Assembly (NCBI GenBank): GCA_015068545.1
Contig: SVKH01000007.1
Location: forward strand, 1 to 21,179
DNA length: 21,179 nt
DNA from: Oscillospiraceae bacterium
GTDB taxonomy: Bacteria; Bacillota; Clostridia; UBA1381
Reading direction: 5' to 3'
Below the pieces are notes generated by a model. That model was not told the DNA's origin, searched no databases, and saw nothing but the letters and a program-made list of their open reading frames with translations. This document shows, piece by piece, positions 8,372-16,217 of this stretch (position 1 is its first letter; the number at the start of each line of letters is the position of its first letter). A program made the position numbers and the translations under genes.

Positions 8372-10168
8372 TTATTGTATTTCTTCAAAATCAGCTACAC
8401 CATGCTTACACAATGGGCACACGAAATCATCAGGAAGAACATCTCCCTCATATACATAGCCACATATTTTGCACACATAGCCTTTTTTACCTTCCACCGC
8501 AGGCTTTGGTTTAACATTTTCCATATAGTAGGTATAGGTCATTGTTTCAGCTTTTGAGATAATCTTAGCTTCGGTAACACTGCAAATAAACATTCCGTGA
8601 GTGTCAAGATCTACATACTGCTCCACCTTTAATGACATAAAGGAATTGATGTATCTTGGCAGAAATGCAAGTCCGTTTTTGGAATGAAGAGGTGTCATAT
8701 CTTCAAATTTATCAGTATCTCTGCCGCTTCTGAACCCAAAATCCTCAAATACTTTAAACGGTGCTTCTACAGAAAGACAATTTACATTCATAATGCCTGT
8801 CTGCTTAATTACATGATGAGAATAGTTTTGCTTATCTATGGTTACTGCTACTCTGTTAGGTGTATTTGTAACCTGTGTAACAGTATTGACAATCAAACCG
8901 TTATCCTTTTCGCCATCGTTTGATGTTACTACATAAAGTCCATATCCTATATTGAAAAGTGCTGTCAAATCGTTTTTGGAGCTTTCTCCATCATCCTGAG
9001 CAATATATCCTGCACATAATTCATCAGATAGTGCATCTATCTGAGCTCTGCTTTCCTCATTTAAAGCAGAGAGAATCCTTACTTCATTTTCACAATATGA
9101 CAGATTCTTTGATTTTGTGAGCATTTCCTTCATAACCTTTGTTGCAAGAGGTGCCCATGATCCATTTTCCATAAAAGCTACTGTTCTCTTTTGGAAATTT
9201 CTTTCGGTTAAATGATTGATAAATTCCCGCATAAATGGGAAAATTTCTGCATTATACGTTGTTGTGGCAAGCACAATCTTACCATATCTGAAAGCATCTT
9301 CCACAGCCTCTGCCATGTCACATCTGGCAAGATCGTTTACCACTACCTTAGGACAGCCTTTTTCCGTCAGCTTGTCCGCAAGAAGCTGCACAGCCTTCTT
9401 TGTACCGCCGTAAACCGAAGTATAGGCAATCATTATGCCTTCGCTTTCGATATCATATGAAGACCAAATACTATAAAGATTCAAGTAATATCCCAAGTTT
9501 TCGGTAAGAACAGGTCCGTGCAATGGACAAATTTTTTCAATTTCAAGTCCTGCAGCCTTTTTTAAAAGAGCCTGTACCTGAACACCGTATTTACCCACTA
9601 TACCTATATAGTATCTTCTTGCTTCACATGCCCAGTCTTCCTCTACATCCAAAGCTCCAAACTTTCCAAATCCGTCTGCAGAGAACAGAACCTTGTCTGT
9701 GCTGTCGTAGGTAACTATAACCTCTGGCCAGTGTACCATAGGAGCTGTCACAAAAGTAAGATTATGTTTACCAAGGCTTAGTGTATCTCCTTCGCCAACA
9801 ATTATTCTTCTGTCATCAAACTCTGTACCAAAAAAGTTTTTCATCATAGCAAATGCCTTCGCACTTGATACTATGGTGGCTCCCTTATATGCGTTCATAA
9901 AATTCAAGATGTTTGCAGAATGGTCAGGCTCCATATGCTGAATAATAAGATAGTCCGGAACCTTTGAACCAACAGCTTTTTTAATGTTATCCAGCCATTG
10001 ATGATTAAATCTTGCATCAACAGTATCAAAAACTGCTACCTTTTCGTCCATAACAACATAGGAGTTGTAGGACATTCCGTTTTCTACAACATATTGACCT
10101 TCAAACAGGTCTATTTCATGGTCATTTACACCAACATATTTAATATCATCAGTAATAAACATTTTCAT
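8372..10168 (-). CDS. Flavodiiron protein with flavin reductase and rubredoxin domains
   Basis: Soluble oxygen- or NO-reducing flavoprotein of anaerobes, 598 residues. Residues 1-245 are a metallo-beta-lactamase-like diiron domain with ligands H78, E80, D82, H83 (HMEPDHS), H146, D165 and H217. Residues 246-390 are a flavodoxin domain with an FMN loop TSVYGGT at 250-256. Residues 402-550 resemble a flavin-reductase-like split-barrel domain. The C-terminus (562-598) is a rubredoxin with C566, C569, C584 and C587. Electrons can thus pass through several carriers in one chain to the diiron site. It follows the M16 pair by 25 bases and is probably co-transcribed. The start at 10168 has AAAGGAT close upstream. 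Whether O2 or NO is the main substrate cannot be told from sequence. Confidence 0.93.
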   Translation of the reverse strand: MKMFITDDIKYVGVNDHEIDLFEGQYVVENGMSYNSYVVMDEKVAVFDTVDARFNHQWLDNIKKAVGSKVPDYLIIQHMEPDHSANILNFMNAYKGATIVSSAKAFAMMKNFFGTEFDDRRIIVGEGDTLSLGKHNLTFVTAPMVHWPEVIVTYDSTDKVLFSADGFGKFGALDVEEDWACEARRYYIGIVGKYGVQVQALLKKAAGLEIEKICPLHGPVLTENLGYYLNLYSIWSSYDIESEGIMIAYTSVYGGTKKAVQLLADKLTEKGCPKVVVNDLARCDMAEAVEDAFRYGKIVLATTTYNAEIFPFMREFINHLTERNFQKRTVAFMENGSWAPLATKVMKEMLTKSKNLSYCENEVRILSALNEESRAQIDALSDELCAGYIAQDDGESSKNDLTALFNIGYGLYVVTSNDGEKDNGLIVNTVTQVTNTPNRVAVTIDKQNYSHHVIKQTGIMNVNCLSVEAPFKVFEDFGFRSGRDTDKFEDMTPLHSKNGLAFLPRYINSFMSLKVEQYVDLDTHGMFICSVTEAKIISKAETMTYTYYMENVKPKPAVEGKKGYVCKICGYVYEGDVLPDDFVCPLCKHGVADFEEIQ

Positions 10169-10193
10169 TTCATCCTTTCATCAAATCGGTTAA

Positions 10194-11477
10194 TCACTGA
10201 GGGCTCACTACCGACAGTACACTCACATCATTATTGAACTGCTGAGTAAATCTTGACTTAATATCATCAAAAGTAATCGACTGATATACTCTGAAATAGT
10301 CAAGATAGTTTATATCAAGGAAGGACAGAGTGAGATAAGTATGCGCATAGGACTCTATATCGTTAAACGATCGGATATAATCACCCCATACCACATTTTT
10401 TATTCTATTAAAGTCTTCCTCTAAAAGTCCTTCTCCCCTCAGGTTGTCGATGTGTTTTGTGATTTCCTCATATACCTTTTCAGGATCTATGCTTTCTCCT
10501 TCGCAGGCAGTATACCCGTAGTCCTTTTGCGGAGAGTACTCGCAGGAAAAGGTTTGGTTTATAAGTCCGCTTTTATAAAGATTTGTGTATAACTTCGAAC
10601 CCTTTCCGAAAATCATTTCTACCAGGATTTCCATTTCTATTATCTTCTTTAAAAGCTTCTCGCCTGAATATCCCACGTCGTTATCCTTCCATCCCATCAT
10701 AAACATAGGATTGGCAACGCTGATAGTCTGCTTTTTGTACTTTCCTGCAACATTTTTAGGTTCTTCTGGATAAATTCTCTTGATTTCTCCGGAAAACGGT
10801 ACATTCGATTTAATATTCTTTTCAACTACTTCCAGCACCTTGTTTTCATCCAGATCTCCTGTTATGAAAATTGTCATATTGGACAGGTTGTAAAAGGTGT
10901 TGTAGCATTTATACAATAGTTCATGGTCTATTTTAGATATACTTTCCACAGTACCGGCTATGTCAAGCTTAACCGGATTATTATTATACAAAAGACCAAG
11001 GAAGTTAAAGAAAAGTCTCCAAGGTGCGTTATCGTCATACATACGGATTTCCTGACCTATAATCCCTTGCTCCTTTTCCACACTTTCTTTTGTAAAATAC
11101 GGAGATTGGACATAATCCATTAAAACCTCAAGATTTTCATAAAAATTTGATGTTGAAGAAAACAGATATGCCGTCATATTAAAGCTTGTAAAGGCATTTG
11201 CCTCTCCACCGAATTTGGAGAACTTATCAAACACATTACTTCCATCCGGCTGATCGAACATTTTATGCTCCAAATAGTGGGCTATTCCGTCCGGAACCTT
11301 AGTTACACTATCTTCTCCCGGAACTATAAACTCAGAATCTACCGAACCGTACTTTGTACCGAAAATAGCGTAATTTGAGGTATACCCCTTTCTTGGCATA
11401 ATATAGATAGAAAGACCGCTTTCGTGCTTTTTGAAATAGATCTTTTCGCCTGTTAAACTATCTTTAATAACCTTCAT
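10194..11477 (-). CDS. M16 family zinc peptidase, active subunit (YmfH-like)
   Basis: Inverzincin peptidase of 427 residues. The inverted zinc motif HxxEH is present (H67, E70, H71 in HYLEH) with the distal glutamate ligand about 72 residues later (E143 in GQEI). It lies two bases after a second M16-like gene that lacks the motif; such active/inactive pairs, as in Bacillus YmfF/YmfH, work as heterodimers in a clamshell. No signal peptide is seen, so it is probably cytosolic. Known relatives process peptides or small modified peptides, but nothing nearby points to a specific substrate. A GGGGGA site precedes the ATG. The last residues (SVLSVVSPQ) end normally. Confidence 0.9.
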   Translation of the reverse strand: MKVIKDSLTGEKIYFKKHESGLSIYIMPRKGYTSNYAIFGTKYGSVDSEFIVPGEDSVTKVPDGIAHYLEHKMFDQPDGSNVFDKFSKFGGEANAFTSFNMTAYLFSSTSNFYENLEVLMDYVQSPYFTKESVEKEQGIIGQEIRMYDDNAPWRLFFNFLGLLYNNNPVKLDIAGTVESISKIDHELLYKCYNTFYNLSNMTIFITGDLDENKVLEVVEKNIKSNVPFSGEIKRIYPEEPKNVAGKYKKQTISVANPMFMMGWKDNDVGYSGEKLLKKIIEMEILVEMIFGKGSKLYTNLYKSGLINQTFSCEYSPQKDYGYTACEGESIDPEKVYEEITKHIDNLRGEGLLEEDFNRIKNVVWGDYIRSFNDIESYAHTYLTLSFLDINYLDYFRVYQSITFDDIKSRFTQQFNNDVSVLSVVSPQ

Positions 11478-11479
11478 TT

Positions 11480-12739
11480 TTATTCCCCCAATCCTTCAAG
11501 GAAATAAACCGTATCAAGATGAACCTTTTGCATAACCTTTACAACGTCTTCCTTTTTCACATTTTTTATGCTGTTTATGCAGTCCTCAATACTATGGTTT
11601 ATGCCACGAATTCTGCCCCCTAAGTGGAAGCTGATAAGTGCAGACTGATCATCGTATGAGGCTGTATAGCTGTTAATAAGAAACCCCTTGCTGGCTTCAA
11701 ATTCTTCATCGGTAATATTACCTTTTTTCATTTCATCAAGCTGTACAAGGATTTCATCGTAAGCCTTGGTAAAGTTTTCAAACTCTATACCTGCATTTAC
11801 CATAAGAAATCCCTTATAGCTGTCAAGCATAGAACCGGCATAATATGCAAGACTTAACTTTTCTCGGACATTATTAAACAGCTTGCTTTGCGCACCGTCG
11901 CCAAAAACAGAGTTTGCAACAACCATACTAAAGTAGTCACTGTCGGAAAATCCTGTATCGGTCAAAAATCCTATGCAAAGCTTACCCTGAGTGACATTTA
12001 GCTTTTCAGTAACTTTATTTACCTCACGGTTTCTTTTAATAATATTGCTCAACGGCATTTTCGCGTCAGTAAATTCTATACCTCTGACCTTTTCCTTTAT
12101 CTGACAGGCAAGAGCTTCAACATCCGCATCTCCGCAAATGAAAATATCTATCATAGAACCCCGTACTACTTCTTCATAATAGCTGTGAAGTTCTTCTTTT
12201 GTAAGCTTTTCCATGTCCTCCACATATCCCAGTCTTGGAACTTCAAAAGCATCACCTCTGCACATTTCTTCTTGACAACGGTAATTGGCATATATTCTCT
12301 TATCGTTAATGATACTTTTAATTTTATTGATGGAATTTACTCTCTCTACTTCAAAAGTAGTCTCATCAAATTCATCAAGTGTATCAAAAACGACAGCAAG
12401 CATAAAGTCCACTACCTCTGATACCAAATTCTCACCATTTGCCGCATATTTATCGGAAATAGTTTCAAAATCAAAGCAGATCATGTGGTCTTCTCCCTTT
12501 TTGCTGATACCTGCTGAGAATTTTGCTCCGTATAAATTATCAAGGTATTGTGCAATTTCTGTTGCGTTTTTGCACTTCTTGCATCCATTTTTTAAAATAT
12601 GGGGAAGTATAGCGTTTTTTGATGCTTCTTCCCTTTTTAATGGCCTATGAATATACATACCTATTGTGGTTGTTTTTAGTTTTTCCATCGGGATGTAACT
12701 CAGGCTGATATTATCATTAATTTTTACAGTATTTATCAT
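11480..12739 (-). CDS. M16 family peptidase, catalytically inactive subunit (YmfF-like)
   Basis: This 419-residue protein has the M16 domain order but no zinc site. The position of HxxEH reads AILPHILKNGC, so it cannot bind zinc in the usual way. The C-terminal half keeps the typical FGDGAQSKLFNNVREK segment, where M16 partner subunits carry substrate-binding R/Y residues. By family knowledge it should pair with the active subunit encoded two bases downstream and help hold the substrate. It is the first gene of its unit, behind a consensus promoter and an AAAGGAGA site. YmfF-like is a family-level call made without an alignment. Confidence 0.85.
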   Translation of the reverse strand: MINTVKINDNISLSYIPMEKLKTTTIGMYIHRPLKREEASKNAILPHILKNGCKKCKNATEIAQYLDNLYGAKFSAGISKKGEDHMICFDFETISDKYAANGENLVSEVVDFMLAVVFDTLDEFDETTFEVERVNSINKIKSIINDKRIYANYRCQEEMCRGDAFEVPRLGYVEDMEKLTKEELHSYYEEVVRGSMIDIFICGDADVEALACQIKEKVRGIEFTDAKMPLSNIIKRNREVNKVTEKLNVTQGKLCIGFLTDTGFSDSDYFSMVVANSVFGDGAQSKLFNNVREKLSLAYYAGSMLDSYKGFLMVNAGIEFENFTKAYDEILVQLDEMKKGNITDEEFEASKGFLINSYTASYDDQSALISFHLGGRIRGINHSIEDCINSIKNVKKEDVVKVMQKVHLDTVYFLEGLGE

Positions 12740-12768
12740 TCCGAATCTCCTTTTTTATACTCCTTTCT

Positions 12769-12797
12769 ATTTTATCAATAAATAAAAAAAATGTCAA
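12769..12797 (-). promoter_or_regulatory. Promoter of the M16 pair and flavodiiron gene
   Basis: TTGACA (12797-12792) and TAAAAT (12774-12769) with a 17-base spacer rich in T. The -35 box begins three bases after the gpr stop codon, so the unit can be expressed in vegetative cells independently of the forespore-type gpr. Confidence 0.75.
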
Positions 12798-12799
12798 TA

Positions 12800-13732
12800 T
12801 CAGCCGATATAACTTTCTACATCTTTTATGGTCAAATTTTTATGAAGTGCAAGATTTATGCCGTTTGCCACAGTCCTAGAAGCTCTTTCTATAACAAGAT
12901 CAATATCCTTTGGTGTTACAATCATATTTTTTGCGTTATCTGTAAGCATTTTTTGTATTAGACTATCTTTCTTTTCGGATAAATACTTATTCTTCTCTGC
13001 AATATATTCAATACTGTCAATAGCTATCGTAGTCGCATCAACAACAGTAGGAACTCCTATCGCAATCACCTTTACGCCCAGAGTTTTCTCATTTATTCCC
13101 TCTCTTTTGTTTTCCACTCCCGACCCCGGAGTTATCCCAGTATCGGATATTTGGAAAGTAGAGGACACCCTCTGCATACTCCTTGCCGCAAGGGCATCTA
13201 CACATATGACAAGCTCCGGTTTTACCTTATCTATAACACCTTTAATAATATCAAGAGTTTCTATACCGGTTGTGCCTAAAACTCCCGGAATTATACCACA
13301 AACCGAGCTGTAAGAATCGTCAAGATACTCAAAAGAGCTGTTCTTTATATGATTCGTTATCATCAGCTTTGATACCACACCAGGACCTAAAGCATCAGGA
13401 GTAATCATCTTATTGCCAAGGCCTACCACTAGTGTTTTTGTATCTTCGGATATGTTGCACATCTTTTTAATTTGTGTTGCAATTTCACAGCAGGCAGCTT
13501 CATACACACTGTCAGAGTACTTTACATCAGGTGCCTCAATTGTTACATATGTTCCTATCGGTTTTGACAAAACCTTGGCTCCTTCTTCGTTTTTTATCTT
13601 AATGACCGTTACATAAACACCGTCTTTTTCATATTCGGCAACGTCTATTCCTTCAAAATGATTATCTTCAGCTTTTTCCTTTGAACACATTTCATGAGCT
13701 TCTATGGCAAGATCTGTTCTTACTTCATTCAA
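12800..13732 (-). CDS. gpr: Spore germination protease GPR
   Basis: GPR starts degradation of the small acid-soluble spore proteins during germination, and its presence indicates sporulation ancestry. The 310 residues contain both aspartates of the atypical aspartic active site (D113 in TPDALGP, D179 in CVDALAARS) and the PGSGVENKR segment. The start is TTG at 13732-13730, behind AAAGGAG nine bases upstream; no ATG is available in frame. The N-terminus MNEVRTDLAIEA carries the self-processing site, which resembles the SASP cleavage site. Cutting after the Asp would remove only 7 residues, against 15 in the Bacillus megaterium protein, whose N-terminus I recall. The protein is shorter than Bacillus GPR mainly in the C-terminal half. 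Confidence 0.95.
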   Translation of the reverse strand: MNEVRTDLAIEAHEMCSKEKAEDNHFEGIDVAEYEKDGVYVTVIKIKNEEGAKVLSKPIGTYVTIEAPDVKYSDSVYEAACCEIATQIKKMCNISEDTKTLVVGLGNKMITPDALGPGVVSKLMITNHIKNSSFEYLDDSYSSVCGIIPGVLGTTGIETLDIIKGVIDKVKPELVICVDALAARSMQRVSSTFQISDTGITPGSGVENKREGINEKTLGVKVIAIGVPTVVDATTIAIDSIEYIAEKNKYLSEKKDSLIQKMLTDNAKNMIVTPKDIDLVIERASRTVANGINLALHKNLTIKDVESYIG

Positions 13733-13860
13733 TTAAATCAACTCCTTTATCTTTTGTATATTTTCTGCATATTTTGTTTTATCTATTCTTTTAATTTTTC
13801 CGCAAGCTTGTTTATAGCTTTTTTCTCTATTCGAGATACTGTTCGTCTCTGTTAATGTAA
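13733..13860 (-). pseudogene. Possible gene remnant upstream of gpr (sigma-factor-like tail)
   Basis: Between the recombinase and gpr one minus-strand frame ends RTVSRIEKKAINKLAEKLKE and stops at 13785-13783. This looks like the last helix of sigma-70 region 4, as in SigK or SigE tails with SRIEKRA. The frame is blocked by a stop just upstream, so only about 22 codons remain. A different frame is open for 55 codons (13900-13733) and abuts the gpr start, but I do not recognise its product. The A-rich composition makes chance resemblance possible. If real, this would be the 3' end of a gene cut by insertion of the recombinase element. Confidence 0.3.
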
Positions 13861-13900
13861 GCAAAAAATTTAAGACAAAAATGCGTTAAAAATGGCTTAT

Positions 13901-15478
13901 TTACTGCATTTCCTGGAGTTCTTTGAATCTGAATTTAATAATAATGTTTTTGTCCTCTGAAAGCTCTATCCTCTCTATTAGACTAACTAAAACATCGCGT
14001 CTTGTATATGCTGATTCTAAGAAATTTTTAACCAGTTTTTTTGCTCTGTCACCACTTTTTACAGGGCTTTTTATGAGCATTTTCAGTTCTTTTTCCTTGT
14101 CCTCAAGGCTGGTTCGCTCGGCTTTTACTTTTAAGTAAATACGCTCAAAATCCGATTCTGATAAAATACCGCTAAGCTTATCCATATACATTTTGTCAAG
14201 GTTTACGGTCAGCGCTTCTATTTTGCTCCTTATTGCATCAATTTCGGACTGATTTTTATCTTTCCGGTCGGATTTTTCAATCATTTCTCTTGCAACAGGA
14301 AGCAATTCCTTTCCGCTTAAGTACGCATCACACACCTCATGTAACTTTTCCAAAACAGCATCCGTAACTGTCTTTTCCTTAATTGTGTGACAGGTACAAG
14401 CACTTTCCTTTGTAAATCGCTGATATGTTCGGCATACAAAATAGAGTACATCCTCGCCTTTTGCATTTTTACGGTTAATAACAGCTAACGGATATCCGCA
14501 TTCGTGACAGAAAATCAATCCTTTTAATAAAAAATCGTATGTTCTGCTTCGTGTACGCTTTCGACTGTTTATCAGTAATTTAACCTTTTGAAAGGTCTCG
14601 CTATCTATAATCGCCTCATGAGTGTTCTCTACAACAATCCAGTCTTCTCTTGGTTGCTTCAAGCATTTATCCGATTTATAGCTTATCTTGACAGTCCTGC
14701 CCTGAACCATATTGCCTATATATGTTTCATTCTGGAGCATATCTGATATTCTTTCGCTGCTCCATAATCCGCTATACGGACCGGGATTTGATATTTTAAG
14801 TCCAGCATACTGAGCCGGTGTGGGAATACCCTCCTCATTAAGCTTTACTGCAATTTGCCTGCAGCTCATACCCTTTAATGCTAAGGTGAATATGTATTTT
14901 ACCGTAGGTGCTGCTTTTTCATCAATAACTATTTTGTTCTTTTCTGTCGGGTGTATTTTGTATCCGTAAAGCGCTTTACCGCCTATAAATTCACCTTTTC
15001 GCTGTTTATCTCTTTTTACACTCTTTATCTTTTTTGAGATATCCTTTGCATACATATCGTTCATAATCGCACGAAATGGTGTTATATCATTTGCGGTTGA
15101 ATCTACACCTGTATCAATGCCGTCAAGTAAGGAAATGTATCTGACCTTCTTTTCCGGGAAATATCGTTCCATAAAATGACCTGTCATAATGTAATCACGA
15201 CCAAGTCGGGACAGGTCTTTTGTTATGACCATATTTACCTTCTTGTTTTCAATATCGGATATCATCCTTTGGAAATCAGGTCTCTCAAAACTTGTTCCGG
15301 AAAAACCATCATCTATATATGTATCATATACTGACAGTCGGTGTTTTTGCACAAAATCATTAAGTAAAGACTTTTGATTTGTTACGCTCTCGGACGGGCC
15401 TTCGTTTTCATCCTCCTTTGATAATCTGATGTATAATGCCACATGGTAATCCATTGGGTTGCTTATCTCTATGTACAT
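13901..15478 (-). CDS. Large serine recombinase (TndX-type)
   Basis: Site-specific DNA recombinase of 525 residues that would excise and integrate a mobile element. The N-terminal resolvase domain (10-150) has the nucleophile Ser20 in YIRLSKED, the DDGFSGTSFERPDF segment and the arginines of DLSRLGRD (R91, R94). The recombinase domain follows (about 170-300, with GKALYGYKI and GIPTPAQ). A zinc ribbon has C324 and C327 (CHECG), C349 and C361 or C363. The C-terminal third is charged and fits the usual coiled coil. All catalytic positions look intact. The ATG at 15478 has an excellent AGGAGGT site. It is the recombinase of the accessory island and shares the minus strand with a small upstream ORF. 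Confidence 0.95.
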   Translation of the reverse strand: MYIEISNPMDYHVALYIRLSKEDENEGPSESVTNQKSLLNDFVQKHRLSVYDTYIDDGFSGTSFERPDFQRMISDIENKKVNMVITKDLSRLGRDYIMTGHFMERYFPEKKVRYISLLDGIDTGVDSTANDITPFRAIMNDMYAKDISKKIKSVKRDKQRKGEFIGGKALYGYKIHPTEKNKIVIDEKAAPTVKYIFTLALKGMSCRQIAVKLNEEGIPTPAQYAGLKISNPGPYSGLWSSERISDMLQNETYIGNMVQGRTVKISYKSDKCLKQPREDWIVVENTHEAIIDSETFQKVKLLINSRKRTRSRTYDFLLKGLIFCHECGYPLAVINRKNAKGEDVLYFVCRTYQRFTKESACTCHTIKEKTVTDAVLEKLHEVCDAYLSGKELLPVAREMIEKSDRKDKNQSEIDAIRSKIEALTVNLDKMYMDKLSGILSESDFERIYLKVKAERTSLEDKEKELKMLIKSPVKSGDRAKKLVKNFLESAYTRRDVLVSLIERIELSEDKNIIIKFRFKELQEMQ

Positions 15479-15516
15479 AATCTACCTCCTGAAATAAGCG
15501 ACCATTCATTACGAAT

Positions 15517-15546
15517 ATTATATCGCATTTATACCGACCATTTCAA
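15517..15546 (-). promoter_or_regulatory. Promoter of the serine recombinase gene
   Basis: TTGAAA (15546-15541) and a perfect TATAAT (15522-15517) with an 18-base spacer lie 40 bases before the recombinase ATG. Two copies of the octamer AATGGTCG (GAAATGGTCG near the -35 box, GAATGGTCG below the -10 box) bracket the core promoter and could be an operator pair. Confidence 0.6.
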
Positions 15547-15646
15547 GTTCACATTGCAAAAATTGACAAAAAGCTGAAAATAAAATTTGTCGCAAGTCGC
15601 CATCATCAGAATATATACACTCAACTTTAATAATTTGTTCTTTCAA
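15518..15646 (-). CDS. Small ORF upstream of the recombinase, 42 residues
   Basis: A TTG-started frame encodes a 42-residue protein beginning LKEQIIKVECIYSDDG and ending LQCELEMVGINAI. A GGAAGGGAG site lies nine bases before the TTG. The stop falls 39 bases before the recombinase start and overlaps its -10 box. Small acidic proteins of this look often precede serine recombinases in clostridial elements, but I cannot name a family. It could be a start-of-operon gene made with the recombinase, or a remnant of a longer one. No motif tells its job. Confidence 0.4.
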   Translation of the reverse strand: MKEQIIKVECIYSDDGDLRQILFSAFCQFLQCELEMVGINAI

Positions 15647-15969
15647 TCCAAACAACTCCCTTCCTATTTAAAATGTATATGTTTCCTATTATATTATCTT
15701 GCTTGTCTGCACCTTTTTAACAGCCGTTGGCTCGGCATACATAGCATTTCAGCTCCCGCAATCCCTGCGAGGACAATAGTCAAGTATCATTATAACTGTA
15801 TGTTTCATCGCATCCCGACTTGCCAAATAAATCGGTTTATAGTCTGATAATTCCCGCAAACGCGTATCAACTAATGTGCTGGCACTTTTTTCTGCCCATA
15901 CAGTCTTACGATTAAAAAGGCGGTATTTAATTGTCAAGGTACATCAATGGTAATGATATAAACTGGAGA
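15647..15969 (-). other. Island DNA with probable decayed coding sequence
   Basis: No convincing gene. A minus-strand frame at 15937-15749 is open for 62 codons from a TTG but has no ribosome binding site; it starts inside the end of a 17-codon frame that begins at the GTG at 15980 behind the left promoter repeat. A further 29-codon frame covers about 15709-15795. The overlapping short frames look like a broken leader or small gene between the repeat promoter and the recombinase unit. I recognise none of the products. Confidence 0.35.
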
Positions 15970-16051
15970 GTTTTTCTCACTAGCACTTCCATTTCTGATA
16001 CCCATTATACGCATAAAAGGTAAAAGTCGGCTTTACCTTTGAGAAAATTTA
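15970..16051 (-). repeat. Promoter-operator repeat, left copy
   Basis: Diverged direct copy of 17727-17810. Read on the minus strand it holds a palindrome with arms AAAGGTAAA and TTTACCTTT spaced by 7 bases (16040-16016), then TATAAT (16009-16004), then GGAAGTG and a GTG (15980). It therefore looks like an operator-promoter-start cassette pointing toward the recombinase, but the frame after the GTG stops after 17 codons. Confidence 0.75.
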
Positions 16052-16118
16052 TTTATAAATAGAGCAGAAAACACATAAACACTCATAAAGATAAATCATA
16101 TTTTATATAGCAAAACAG

Positions 16119-16147
16119 TTGATTTGTTTCAAATAACATGTTACAAT
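16119..16147 (+). promoter_or_regulatory. Promoter of the HipA-like kinase gene
   Basis: TTGATT (16119-16124) and TACAAT (16142-16147) with a 17-base spacer, about 70 bases before the kinase ATG. The left palindrome lies 79 bases further upstream on the same DNA, so it does not overlap this promoter. Confidence 0.6.
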
Positions 16148-16217
16148 AAGACTATAAAGTGAAAGATATTCTCGTAGAAAAGGGATAGAAATCTTTAGAT
16201 TAAGGAGGTGCTATATT

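Noticed and set aside
8071..8514. Plus-strand open frame of 147 codons
   Set aside because: It crosses the pyr leader, promoter and the end of the flavodiiron gene, has no ribosome site, and its product is Cys/His-rich noise from the opposite strand.
12858..13313. Plus-strand open frame of 151 codons inside gpr
   Set aside because: Antisense shadow; gpr motifs on the other strand are intact.
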